A model generated the notes under the pieces. The model was not told the DNA's origin. It made no database searches and was given only the letters and a program-made list of their open reading frames with translations. This document shows, in pieces, positions 14,160 to 25,142 of a stretch of 64,000 nt of DNA (within the stretch, counting starts at the first letter, position 1; each line of letters begins with the position of its first letter). The translations under genes and the position numbers were made by a program. Where the stretch lies: contig JAJFPB010000008.1 in NCBI GenBank assembly GCA_020881915.1, positions 1,302,001-1,366,000 of the forward strand. Direction: 5' to 3'. Origin of the DNA: Paramyrothecium sp. XJ0827. Its lineage: Eukaryota; Ascomycota; Sordariomycetes; Hypocreales; Stachybotryaceae.

Positions 14160-14717
14160 TCACTTCTTTCCCTGGCGTTCTGCGCCATCGATATTGGCTT
14201 CGTTTTCGTTGTTCGTCTTCTCGTTCTTTCGCCAATTTCCGCTGAACACGTCGGAAATCTGATCCATGATGATGTCGCTGAGGCCTTTGCCCTCCTCGAA
14301 GCTTTTCCTGTGCTCTTCCGCCCGTTTTTCTTTCCAGTCTTCAGCCTCGCCTCCCATCCAGATATCCTTGACTAGCCCACGGTTCTTGTCCGCCTCGTGA
14401 GCCGCGCGTTGTGCCGCTTCTCTTTCTTTCTGTTCCTTGAGGAGTTGCTGCGTCCGCCTGGCACCTTCCGGCAAGCCGTTGCCGAAAACAGACTCTGCAC
14501 GCCTGCCGAATCGTCCGTAGAGGGACTCGCCCGTGTATGCGTAGGCGAGCTGATTGGTGGATAATGAGAAGGCACCCGCTAAGACGAAGAAACGGATGTC
14601 CATTCTCCTAGGAGGGAGGAGCATCGCAAGTGGCGTCACGATAGCTCCGACAATGGCGGCATTGTGGATGACCGGATTGCGCGGTGGCAGCGGAGGTTTC
14701 TCCTCACTTTGGCTCAT
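14160..14717 (-). CDS. Small conserved fungal membrane protein of unknown function
   Basis: Single-exon gene for 185 residues; the ATG at 14717 gives MSQSEEKPPLPPRNPVIHN. Residues about 18-65 contain two hydrophobic segments, separated by a positively charged LPPRRMD turn, with the second running FFVLAGAFSLSTNQLAYAY. The C-terminal half is hydrophilic and charged, with a helical, coiled-coil-like stretch (LLKEQKEREAAQRAAHEADK) and an Asn/Lys/Glu-rich tail. I recall similar proteins in Sordariomycetes databases under the loose name rhomboid family membrane protein, but no rhomboid catalytic motif is present. The location could be mitochondrial or ER membrane. Function unknown. Confidence 0.75.
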   Translation of the reverse strand: MSQSEEKPPLPPRNPVIHNAAIVGAIVTPLAMLLPPRRMDIRFFVLAGAFSLSTNQLAYAYTGESLYGRFGRRAESVFGNGLPEGARRTQQLLKEQKEREAAQRAAHEADKNRGLVKDIWMGGEAEDWKEKRAEEHRKSFEEGKGLSDIIMDQISDVFSGNWRKNEKTNNENEANIDGAERQGKK

Positions 14718-17700
14718 GGTAGCGACAATGCTTCGAAATGTCGCTTCGGAAATTGTCGAGGAACAGAGGTTATGCGTAGAACGATCTCTCGTGCCCAAGT
14801 CGGGAGCCAACTCTATCCATGATTGCTCGCCGATAACTTTTCAACTAGCGGCTGTGCGGTTAGGCGGCTGCGCTAGGCGCGGTAACCGATAAGATAATGG
14901 CCAGGTCAGAAGCCGCCGGTTGAAGTGACCCAACTCCACAACTACCCTAAGTATTGTATAGGGTAGCACTTGTCACAAAACGGAATGTGTGGAACGCATG
15001 TTCCGCTGAAGGGCCGTCTGCAGAAACAGGTTCCAAATAATTGACTTCTGTTGGATTGTTGATGGTGGCAAGTTATTCGTTTAAGATCCAATCAATTTGG
15101 TGATCTTGATAGCATGAGCAAAATTGCCTCTTGACCTGCAGCAATTTCGGGCCTCCCGGCGAGTCGTTGGACAGGATCACGTAGGATCCAGCGAACCACC
15201 AAGGTGCATTACTAGTACCACCTTTCGAACACAGCCTCACGGTAGATGGAAAGAAACCCCGAGCCTTTGCGCTTGGCTGGAAGTAAATGCACAAGATCCC
15301 ATCCGCTCAGCTAAGCACGCGACATGGGCATTTGCGCACATTCGATTTTGCCAGCCATGATGATCCACTGCCTATATTGACCGACAACCAATAGAGCCAC
15401 TTGGCAATCCCAGCAACCAACGTCACCGTTAAGTGTTGCCCCCACGGATCTCTGTAGTGGAGAACTTGCTCAAATGATATGTTGTCACCTAGGCAGGAAC
15501 CCGTACATCGACCAATATCCATTCATCTTCGTCCAGGCCAGATGGCGATCATGGTTGAACCTTAGTCATGGCTCTGCTTGTGATGGCCCCAGCCTCGGCA
15601 GCACGAAGGCTTGAGGGAGGAGCGAACAACCCCGGCATGCAAGGTGAATTCTAGTTTACGGTCGTTTATCCTATCAAACGAACATGGGGAAGATGCCACG
15701 AACGTCAATTATATCCGGAGGAAAAAAGGCTTGCGTTATCCATTCGTCATGGCCAACGGAGCGCCATTCCGGATGCATGGCCTCGGTTATGCAGCATATG
15801 GCTCAATGCGGTAGCAGACTATCTCTCACACTGAATAGGGCTGAGGTGGAGGGGGTTTGCTAAGTACCCGCCCCTGGCCCGGCCACAATTATGATGGGGT
15901 CATCTTTTGCAAAGAGCATGGGTTATACACCTTCCCTGAGGGCCAGGGAATTGCCGACAGGTACTTCCTAGTCCAAACAATTAGTGACTTGTGGAGAGGA
16001 ACGGCCAGTCTCTCCGGTGCTGGGCGAGAAGCAAATGACGCGAAGGAAGCGTCTGCAGAAAGTTACCTGGAGGTGCATTTCAAACGTCCCTTGTACCTGG
16101 CACCAGATTCTTAATATAGATTCCGCTGGGACATGCAGCGGAGCTACTGCATCGGCCCAAGAAGCGGCCGAATGTTGCCCTATCATCACCTGAAGGCTCG
16201 AAGCTTAGTGCACATGGGTGGGACCACCCCCGACGACGCGATACCTTCGTACGTATACCCCTGCGTAAGCCTCAATTCCGCCGTGACGGAAAAGGATGAG
16301 TTCAATTCAGTCCGCAGCCCTCCACGTGTGGTTGACGCGGCTCTCCCCAAGGCCGCGCGGACTTGTGCGTATTTGCGGCTGGAATCGGTCGTCGGTCGGC
16401 CGAATGGCAGGAGCATCGTAGTATTTCATCCGCCATCCAGCTATCACCTCGTCTGCAGGGCAGGTTGACCGTGGCAACTACATGCATAGGCCCACGCGTC
16501 TCTTGCGTCGTGCAACGACCGCCCGTCAAGCCCTCATGGCCAACACAAAACCAACACGAAGCAGTTGGTTTGCAATGCAGTTTCCAGCCAGCATGATGAC
16601 GAATGCTCTCTTCTGGGAAACACAACTGACGCGAGAACTGCACGGAATCGTCGACCTTCGCCGTTAGCAGCACCCCAGGCGCCCTGTCGGGGCGACCGGT
16701 TGGTGTTGTTGTAGAGCAGGGACCGTTATGGCAGCTGTGCAGGGTTCGGACGGACCGCAGGCGAGGAGTTCCGGACCATGGAGAAACAACGTCCACTGAA
16801 GTTTCATTTCGACACTGCACGCTGTATGCTGACACCGGTCCGCTAGCTCCAAAATCTCCACGGACCAAACTGGCGGCCTTGAGATATTCGTGCCGACGTG
16901 GATATTGCGCAGGGCCCTGTCAAGCTTGGTAATTTGCGGGTAAGGGCTGGAGTTTGGGACGAGAGCCTCTCGATGTAGGATTCTACCCCTAACTCGTCTC
17001 AAAGGAAGAGACGAGACAATATTGCATACCTGGAGGCCCCATATTCCAAGCAAGAGCTAATACAAAAGTCCACCTTAGTGAAAGCCGGAATGGGATAACT
17101 CGTATGTGCCCCACGATAAAATGCCGAGATATGCTGGCGGCCGACAAAGGTGGGACGCCCACAGCCATGAGTTCTTGTGTTAGCACGACTACAAGGCTGT
17201 ATGCTCAGACCTATGGAAGGACATCGCCCACAGAGCTTCGCCTGTCAGAACATGGCAACAAACATACCGCATACGGGTTTGGTTTCGTCACAATTGGCCC
17301 GCATTCTCGAGTTCAACTTCAAAGACGGCTGTCGTCACGAAGAAAGAGGGGTGTCCATATTAACTTGCCCGATGGTCGCGAGAACCAGCCGAGACCGTGC
17401 CGTGGGATTCTTTATGGATATCGATCGCTCAGACCCATGTCAAGTGGCCTGTCTGAGCATGGAGTTTAAACTTGGCAGGTCTTCAACGCTGGCTGTTAGT
17501 TCATCCACTGGACGTACCCACATTTGTCACGGATAGGACACCGAGCACCTGGCTAGTTGACCCTGGTTGCTGTCAAACAGCATATCTTCGGTTGTTTTCT
17601 AGCGCGAGAAGTTGGGCATGTATGTAAATACCTTGTCTGACCCATCTTGCCGACTTCTTGGCGTTCTGGCTCTCCTGTGAGGGGAAGTGGAACCAAACAA

Positions 17701-18914
17701 CCGTTAGGGGAACGCTGGTTCATCTTAAACTATGTGGAACATGAAAGGGTTTGCTCCCAATGCTGGAGAAAGCTTTGTGGTCCCACTGGTCAGTGTTTTC
17801 TGAAGGCGCGGGACATGTTTATGCCATGGCCAGAAGCTTTGGTGTGCAAGTGAACAGCCCTCGGCAGGTGGGATAGTAATGCGTGGTGATTCAAGGAACC
17901 GAGGTTGAAGAGGAAATCAACATAGACCGCTCTTTCCCTGCAAGAATTTGAAAGGAATGCGCAGCATAGCTTATTTGAACGACAACTGCAACTCGGGCGG
18001 ACACTATACCGTATGGCCTCATTTTGCTTTGCTTCGCTGAACCTTGGACCGAAGTCCCTTTCCCGGCGTCCTGATTCTGGGCCTGATCCCTGGATTGAGA
18101 TATAGCAATTGTGGATATGCCCAAACTACGTGCCCCCACAAGGCTTCACCTCGTTCCCGCTGCGCTATTCAACTACGCAAGGAGACTACTGTGCTAAAAT
18201 TGACGCGATGGCAATGGCGCAGAAACCAACCTAATTTGGACGGCCGCTAACTAAGGTAACAACCCCATTTACCCCGAAGGTGGGCGTACTCAGTTCAGTC
18301 AAATCGAGGCAAACCCCAGCAGGAGGAAACCATCATCGACGTCTTGCCTCGCCTCAGGATCGTGGGGATTCTCGTATGCAGGTGCTGGAGGGCATTCAAG
18401 TTAGTCGCTCGCCACGGCGTCCGGGGACAACCAAAGGCCCAGGCTCATACTCACTGTAAGTCAGCCTGCGTTGCGCCCTGTCCTTGCTATTATGAACGGG
18501 ACACTCCGTTACCTGTGAAGGATTCAGCGCGTGCCTGACAAAGGATCCCGTTCATTTGACCCCTGCTAGACCAGCTCACGACTTCTGCGCACCTATTGCC
18601 ACCTACCTAGGCCCGGCACACCCCCTGTCACTACCCTCACTACCCTGCTGTGCCCCTGTCGCCCCGTCTCCATCCATTGTCTACATCATCCACGAGTCTG
18701 GAGACATCCCACTGCTCCTCTGCTGAGGGCAAGTGACCCCGAAGTGCGGGTTGACCTTGAGGGGCGGTTCTACACAATAATTTCCTATAATAACGGCTCC
18801 TCGCAGAGGCCCGTATATGGATACGGTACTCATTCGGCAAGGCCGCTCTTGCATGGAATCACACTGCCCGCCACAGACTACTTCTTGGTACGCGAACGTC
18901 CCACCGCTGAGACG
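14718..18914. other. Long gene-poor spacer (about 4.2 kb)
   Basis: No reading frame with domain-like or splice-consistent structure was found on either strand. The longest open frame (16868-16302, minus) has the scattered Cys/Arg/Ser composition of chance frames. The last ~350 nt are pyrimidine-rich and probably hold the promoter and 5' UTR of the Zn2Cys6 gene. Old transposon fragments or a non-coding transcript cannot be excluded by eye. Confidence 0.5.
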
Positions 18915-21152
18915 ATGAATCAACCAGGCTCACTCGACCAGTCATCGGCTACTGGAATCGAGGACGATGCTATCTCGGTGCAAACTTCCACAAGTCCTCC
19001 TTCGGCTGTAATGCAGGCCCCAGCCATGTCATCCTCAGACGTGGCCGGCTCCGGCTCAGAGGCTGGCAAACGAGGGCGAAGGAGCAAACCAAAAGTGAAA
19101 ACGGGCTGTTCCAATTGCAAGTAAGTGCATGGCTTTCGGGGCTTCCTCCTCCTCCCTTTCGCGGGCGCACCCTTGGACATGTATTTACACTACTTGTTTT
19201 ACAGACGAAGGCGCATAAAATGCGATGAGAAGCGACCTGCCTGTACACAATGTGTCCGGAGCAACAAGGAGTGCACAGGCTACCCACCCCCAAGTCGCAG
19301 CGCAAGGCCTTTCGAGGAGATTCGAATTGCACCGAAGCCAGTGCCCCTCCTCGCGGCTGCTGAGCCCCCTCCTATACCCTCTCTCATCCAAAGGGAGCAT
19401 TTCCTCCCTCCGCGCCGCAAACCGCGCCGCACTCAAGCCTCCGGGACTGTGTCCCCTGTATCAGACCCAAGGCTGCAGTCCTTTTCACCGTCGCCGACCA
19501 TCTACCAGCCATCGGCTGGCCTTTCCTTTGACCAAAACGAGATGCTCTATTTTGATTTGTTCCGCACTCGTACCGCTTCTGAACTCTCCGGCTTTTTCGA
19601 TCGAACCTTCTGGACTCAAAGGGTTTTACAAGAATGTCACAGTGGCACTGCGATTCAACATGCCGTCATCGCTCTGGGCGCTCTGTACAAGACACTCGAA
19701 CAATCCTGCGAGGCTGATAGCTTGGACCCGGCCGCCAGTATGGGACTGAATGACTCCATAATGGTCCATTGGCAGGTCGCCGTCAGAAAATACTCCGAAG
19801 CCTGCAATGTCATGGCGTCGTTGATTCAAGCGGACGAGTCCTCGCACAGGACCCGCCTCATGGCCACGGTGCTGCTCGCCTGCTTCGATTCCTTCATTGG
19901 TGATCATAAACAGGCCATCATTCAGATCCAAACTGGCCTGGGCCTCCTGGAACAACTGCGCAAGGATATGCGACAGAGGCGATATTCAACTCCTGAGGAG
20001 GCTATTGGAGAAGAGCTTATCGTGATTTTCTCCCGTCTCGCCATCCAAGCCAAATCCTACGACATGGCTTTCCACTTCCCACAGCCCTATGTAATTCGAC
20101 TATCACCGGCCGAACAGGATGACGCTGCCTCACCAGACTCAGGGGGAGGCACTTCACAGTCATCACCCTCCTCCACCTCGCCACCTTATCGTTTTGGTGA
20201 TGTTTGCGAAGCTCGTATAGCCGCAGACAAACTAATGGAAAGGCTGATTCGATTTATCGAACGCCTGTACGCCGCAAAGGAAGAGCCTAGCAACGTCCTG
20301 CCCGAGTCATGGCAGCACTACGGATTTAAGTTCAGAGAACAGTTGGACGCCTGGTTCGAAGCTTATGAGCCGATCCTGGAGAGCAGGTCGGCATCTCACA
20401 TCAGTCCACTCGAAAAGTCCGCCATCATCGCTCTGCGGATGTTCACAGTCATGGTGTACGTTCTCTTTCTGACCTTGTTTTACGACACCGAGGAGCACTT
20501 TGATGCATTCATGCCTTACTTCAAAATCATTGTCGACATGGGCCTCGAACTCGTAAGAGACGAGGAGCTCAGAGCCACCACAGTACATTGTTCACACATG
20601 GGGCCTTGCCAACACCGACAAAGTACGCACTGGGGCTCGTTGGGCTCACCCGACTTCCTCGCTTTTCACATCAAACCCAGCTTTGCGGCGGACATGGGTA
20701 TTGTTCCGCCCTTGTTCCTCGTGGCAACCAAGTGCCGAGATCCTGTTCTCCGACGACAAGCTATTCAGCTTTTGAGAAGTAGTGCGCGGCGCGAAGGCAT
20801 GTGGGACAGCAGCATGATTGCGAAGATTGCTGAATGGATCATGGTTCTTGAAGAACCCGAGGATCACGAACTGGTTATGGGTCAAGACGGAGGTAGCCCT
20901 ACCAGCCTATTTGTCTACGAAATGGATCCGATTGAAATGGAGCATCAAGCGCACGCCTCCAGAATGCAATACAATGAGCGGTCGGAGCCGAGACTCTCTC
21001 TTAGAAAATCAATACCCGACGAGAAGAGAGTCATGATCAAATCTGTCGATTTTGACCTTCGCACCCGATATGCCAATATACGTGTCGGGACAAGAGGTCT
21101 ACGACACGGCCTACACGACGAGAGGTGGAGAGAGGCGCGACTCACTTGGTAG
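18915..21152 (+). CDS. Zn2Cys6 fungal transcription factor
   Basis: Two exons: 18915-19120 and 19205-21152 (717 residues). The 84-nt intron splits the DNA-binding domain. The zinc cluster has six cysteines at residues 65, 68, 75, 82, 85 and 92 (CSNC..RRRIKC..RPACTQC..C), preceded by a basic stretch KRGRRSKPK that probably serves in nuclear import. The rest resembles the fungal-specific regulatory region: helical, with a LALGALYK-like motif context (VIALGALYKTLEQS), and a Ser/Thr-rich stretch around SGGGTSQSSPSSTS. The target genes cannot be told from sequence. No metabolic cluster surrounds it. A further small intron around 20580-20640 cannot be excluded, because that part of the translation is less well conserved in character. 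Confidence 0.88.
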
Positions 21153-21508
21153 ATAGTAACGCCATGATATGTTCTGTTTATCTTCTTCGTCACATCTGTT
21201 TTATTTACTTTGACCTGGTCAAATCATGGGCTGGAGTTGTGTCTTGTACAGATTTGTAGAGGTTTGGGTGTCTGCATTGCTGAGAAATGTTTCTGAATAC
21301 CACCATGAACAGGGGCTGGGGTGGGAGATACACAGGGAATCCATTACTGCTGCATTTGGCCGGTACAGCAGGATGTAGTTCCTCTAGCTCAAGAAGAGCG
21401 CTTGTTTTTAAATATTCATGTAGAGGCTGCCAAACGCTGCAAAGTACGACTATGTGCTGATTTTCTATTCGTACAGTATTAATGTTGTATACAATCTCCT
21501 CCATCTCC
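21153..21508. other. Convergent 3' spacer
   Basis: About 356 nt between the stops of the Zn2Cys6 gene (+) and the Dsc1-like gene (-). No gene seen. Confidence 0.6.
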
Positions 21509-24025
21509 TCAGAGTGGAGGGAGTTCCTCTCGGCATATGGGGCATTGCAGCCGGAACCTCATCCACCCTTCTAGGCATGTTGTGTGGAAGATGTGCCTGC
21601 AAGGCGTCACCATGTACATGCGCCGTGCGAAGACGCCTGTGACGCTCATGTCCTCCTCCCCTGCCTTGACCACGGGCACCTCGAGCACCTCCCTGCAGAT
21701 CGCGCAGTCTATGGCGTGGAGGACGCTCCGTCCCTTGTCTGCATCCTCGCCCGTGCGACTCCTCTCTAGTCCAATCGCATCCTCCGCGACAAGGCCTATG
21801 GGCAGGCCTCCATTCTCAAGGCCATCCTCTCGCAGCACAGGGTGGTAGTCCCACGCGTCAGGCGCCCATCCGACAGGTATGGCGAAACGGGGGCCGACAA
21901 TGTCCTGAGCGGCGAGGACGACGAGCTGCAGCCAGACCCAGCCGCACAGGAGGAGAAAGGCCATGGAGTCGGTGCGCGCGAAGAGGAAATTGTCTGCCTT
22001 GACCCAGAAGTAGGCGATGGGCAGCAGGCGCAGGATGGACTGCCCAATCACGAAGGGCCAGGCTAGGGCACGCCGGCAGTTACGCATGGCGTTGCGGTGT
22101 ATCTGGGGCACCCACATGGACATGTAGACGAACACGCAGGTGTTGAGGAAGAAAGCACGAAGGGAGGCATACCAGGTGATGGATGAGATGGCGACAAAGA
22201 TCAGACACAGACAGAGCAGGATGAGTTGCCCCACGACATTCATAAATGCCTGATGCGGTGTTTGTTGATTGGGCCCTCTCTGTGCATTATCTGGGCGGGG
22301 AACTGCCGAGGCCGCATCCGCAATTTCAGCGTCGATGTCCTGATCGAATGGGATAATGACGGGCTCTGGTTGAGTGTGAACGTTACGACGAGCCGTCACA
22401 GGCGCCGGCAGAAGGGACTCCGCGCCGGTGTGGTCCGGCGTCAACACTGTTGACGGAACCGAAGTGGTCGTGCCGCTACCAGCCGATCCTGCGGCCGGGT
22501 TGCGGTCGCCCCGATTGCGCTGCTCTGGTAGCTGAACCTCGTAAATCTTGGCTAGGAAACTGCCGCCAATGGTCATTGAGAGAAACGACGCGAACATGAT
22601 TGGCAAGGTGGGCAGGAAGGTTGCTCTCGCGGATGAGAGCCAGGTTGCTGCGGCGAGAAAGACCATCCCGTCCACGAAGACCATTGTAGCGGCCGAGACG
22701 AAGCTGACTCGGCCAATGTTGGATGGCGTGTATGACTCCCGCATCTGATTCTTAAGAAGATGGACCTGGATGAAAATGGCAAATGCATAGACGAGCAGCC
22801 AAGTCTTAATTTGCTGAATATGGACTTCTACTTTTAGTCCTGTTAAATGCTGCGACTCGGTGGGAGGGAACTGGGGTGGTCCCTTGGTCTCGAGAAAGTA
22901 GCCGCAATCCGGAGAGAACATGACGGCGGACATGCGAAGCTTTGGGATTCGGGGCAGGGGCACGCCCAGAGGAGATTCCAGCTCAGACTCGATGTGTTCG
23001 ATGACACGCGAGAGGGGATCCTCATCGGAACCTGTGGGGTAGGCATCCAGTAGAGCTCGGGATGGTGGCTGTACCTGAGCGTAGACGACGTACTCGCAAT
23101 GAGGCGAAGGCTCGTTAGTGTACAATGGTCTGTCATAGTCAGAACTCCACGGCGCGAGCTGATCAATGTAGATATTCTGCTCTTTTTCGGCGAGAACCTC
23201 GGCCGCCGTCTCGTTGAGAAACTGTTGGCTTGAGCGGAAGTAGTCGGGACCGGGTGCAAGGTGTGGTAGTCCAAAGATGCCGTCGAACTTCTCACTCGTT
23301 GTGGTCATCATGATAACGCCCTGCCTGGGCCAGTGCACGCCCCAAAGCTTCAAATCCCAGCTGAAACCCGAGCCAGTAGTGTCTTCGATGGACACCGTGC
23401 CTTTGACACCACGAATGGTGCCACCAGAGAGCGGCGCCTGGCTCTGCGGGAGCTGTTCATACTCAACCGCGGCCGCCTTCTCTTGGATTATGATGTGAAT
23501 CCTGGACGTTTCGCCCGTCACGTTGCGAGCCCATTCGGCTTTGTCGCCGATCCAGTCCATGGACGGCACCAAGCGGCTAAGGTTGTAGCTCTGGTACGTT
23601 CGCTCCACGGAGGCTGGTCGTCGGATCCAATCCCCAACGAGCGTCCCTGAAGCATTTGCCCAGAGCGGCTCCCCTTGCGCAGTGTCCCACAGCTGCTTGC
23701 CGTCGACGGGCGGTATGGCATGTCGGCTGAGTCCCAAGCTCTTCTCCCGAAAGTTGTATAGATCACCCCAGGCGAAGTCGTCTTCGGCACGAAACCCCGT
23801 CAGATTGAGATACTTCGCATCGGCGTGTTCGGTCTGCGCAGCAGCGTCTAGTGGCGCAAAGTCGCCCCATCGCGTGCCGTTGAGCACATTGAGGGCCTCG
23901 CGGAGCTTGGCAAGGCGTTGGCTGGCAATCTCCGAGGCAGCGAGGGACTGGCTGTGGTATTCGGTAGCCGGAAAGACGGCCCAGATGAGGAACAGGATGA
24001 AGAGGACGGCGACCACTTGACGCAT
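21509..24025 (-). CDS. dscA: Dsc1/Tul1-like transmembrane RING-H2 E3 ubiquitin ligase
   Basis: Intronless gene for 838 residues. An N-terminal signal/anchor (VVAVLFILFLIWAVF) is followed by a large lumenal domain of about 370 residues. A set of membrane segments then starts near residue 405 (WLLVYAFAIFIQVHLL, FVDGMVFLAAATWL, and further segments). The C-terminus is a RING-H2 finger: CAIC..C..H..H..C..CPIC, with ligands visible in AICREVLEVP, PCRHIFHTTC and QCPICREELPPL. This architecture is that of Tul1 (yeast) and Dsc1 (fission yeast, Aspergillus DscA), the catalytic subunit of the Golgi/endosome Dsc complex. That complex ubiquitinates misfolded membrane proteins and, in filamentous fungi, is needed for cleavage activation of the sterol regulator SREBP under hypoxia. 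The assignment is strong; the symbol follows the Aspergillus name. Confidence 0.93.
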   Translation of the reverse strand: MRQVVAVLFILFLIWAVFPATEYHSQSLAASEIASQRLAKLREALNVLNGTRWGDFAPLDAAAQTEHADAKYLNLTGFRAEDDFAWGDLYNFREKSLGLSRHAIPPVDGKQLWDTAQGEPLWANASGTLVGDWIRRPASVERTYQSYNLSRLVPSMDWIGDKAEWARNVTGETSRIHIIIQEKAAAVEYEQLPQSQAPLSGGTIRGVKGTVSIEDTTGSGFSWDLKLWGVHWPRQGVIMMTTTSEKFDGIFGLPHLAPGPDYFRSSQQFLNETAAEVLAEKEQNIYIDQLAPWSSDYDRPLYTNEPSPHCEYVVYAQVQPPSRALLDAYPTGSDEDPLSRVIEHIESELESPLGVPLPRIPKLRMSAVMFSPDCGYFLETKGPPQFPPTESQHLTGLKVEVHIQQIKTWLLVYAFAIFIQVHLLKNQMRESYTPSNIGRVSFVSAATMVFVDGMVFLAAATWLSSARATFLPTLPIMFASFLSMTIGGSFLAKIYEVQLPEQRNRGDRNPAAGSAGSGTTTSVPSTVLTPDHTGAESLLPAPVTARRNVHTQPEPVIIPFDQDIDAEIADAASAVPRPDNAQRGPNQQTPHQAFMNVVGQLILLCLCLIFVAISSITWYASLRAFFLNTCVFVYMSMWVPQIHRNAMRNCRRALAWPFVIGQSILRLLPIAYFWVKADNFLFARTDSMAFLLLCGWVWLQLVVLAAQDIVGPRFAIPVGWAPDAWDYHPVLREDGLENGGLPIGLVAEDAIGLERSRTGEDADKGRSVLHAIDCAICREVLEVPVVKAGEEDMSVTGVFARRMYMVTPCRHIFHTTCLEGWMRFRLQCPICREELPPL

Positions 24026-24558
24026 CTTGACCTGCGGCCACTGTGGAAAGCACGATCACTTGTCCGACATGGTATGCGTGGTGTAAAGCCCCAGCATCGG
24101 CGAGTTGCGTGCAGCTGGCAGCAATGGTAAAATATGTGCAAAATGTGTAGAGGCGAGAGTTGAATGCGAGGAGAATTGCTGATTACCAGATCCGACGTCA
24201 ATCCTCCGACCAGGGAAAGTATCGGTACCTGCAGTGGCGGTTAGTGCGGGATGAAGCCAAGATTGAGCTAGCCGTCCGTGCCGTTACAGTGCGCTTTCCT
24301 GGGCGGGTAGTTGTGCATGGGCAGGCGCCGTGTCGGAGCAGAAGTACTATACAGTACCTCCCAAAGTTTGTCCAACTAATTTGCATTGACATCCTGCGAC
24401 AACACCCAGAACCAACCTCGCTGAAGGACAACTTTACGGTGACCGGCTGTAACGGATCACCGTATCTATTCAACGTCTACCACTTTCGCTTGCCTCTCAC
24501 TCAAAAGTGGATTCGGTGCGTAAGCTCGTCCGGTTGCGACGACGACGACCCCATCAAC
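24026..24558. other. Divergent promoter region (dscA / HSBP1-like)
   Basis: About 530 nt between two diverging start codons. No gene of its own; it must hold both promoters. Confidence 0.55.
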
Positions 24559-24959
24559 ATGACTTCCAACAATCCTGAGTCCAGCAACACCAGCCAGGCC
24601 GAGGTAAGTTGACCCCCGGGCCCGTCTACCAAGAGGCGCCAGTCAAGCAGAGCCGGCGAGCCAACGACTTCAATTTGATGCGATCGTGCAAATCTGACAT
24701 AACCTATCACTGCTAGGCGTCCGAAGACCGCGGAGCTGATGTCACGGCTGCCGTCGAGGAGCTGCTCAACTCCCTCTCTAACAAGTTTGCCGGTGTCTCA
24801 TCTGAGATCTTCGCAAAGAGTAAGTCGAGACCACGTTGTTAGCAGCATCGCCGACTGATGCAATAACCAGTGGATGAGATGTCACGGAGATTGGATAGCT
24901 TAGAGGCTGCGCTGTTGGAAAGCAAGTCAAAGGACGGTAGTTCTTCTAAATCCCAATAG
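24559..24959 (+). CDS. Heat shock factor binding protein 1-like small coiled-coil protein
   Basis: Three exons: 24559-24603, 24717-24819 and 24871-24959, giving 78 residues. The introns are 113 and 51 nt with GT..AG ends. The core reads TAAVEELLNSLSNKF, then EIFAKMDEMSRRLDSLEAAL, which matches the heptad pattern of HSBP1 (the family has a ...LLxxxxxKFxxxSxxIxxKIDxMxxRIDxLE... signature). Such proteins form a trimeric coiled coil; in animals they bind the HSF1 trimerisation domain and attenuate the heat-shock response, and they are also linked to WASH-complex assembly. Termini are Ser/Asn/Lys-rich. All exons are short, so gene callers easily miss it. The family match is by pattern and size. 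The role in fungi is not known to me. Confidence 0.82.
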
Positions 24960-25142
24960 GTAACACTTTGTAAGGAGCGACAAGGCGAGCGACTTTATTA
25001 CTGGTCAGGACGCTTAGAAATGAGAACGTTTACGATTATTCCCACGCATCAATCAATTTCTATCTCACGGAAAAGGACCTGGCTCGCTTATTCGTTGTAC
25101 ATCTGACACTATCCTTTTTGACATTTCCTCAGCAGGGTTCGC

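Noticed and set aside
16302..16868. 188-codon minus-strand frame in the 4.2-kb spacer
   Set aside because: Composition rich in Cys, Arg, Ser and Thr without pattern; no family resemblance and no supporting splice structure.
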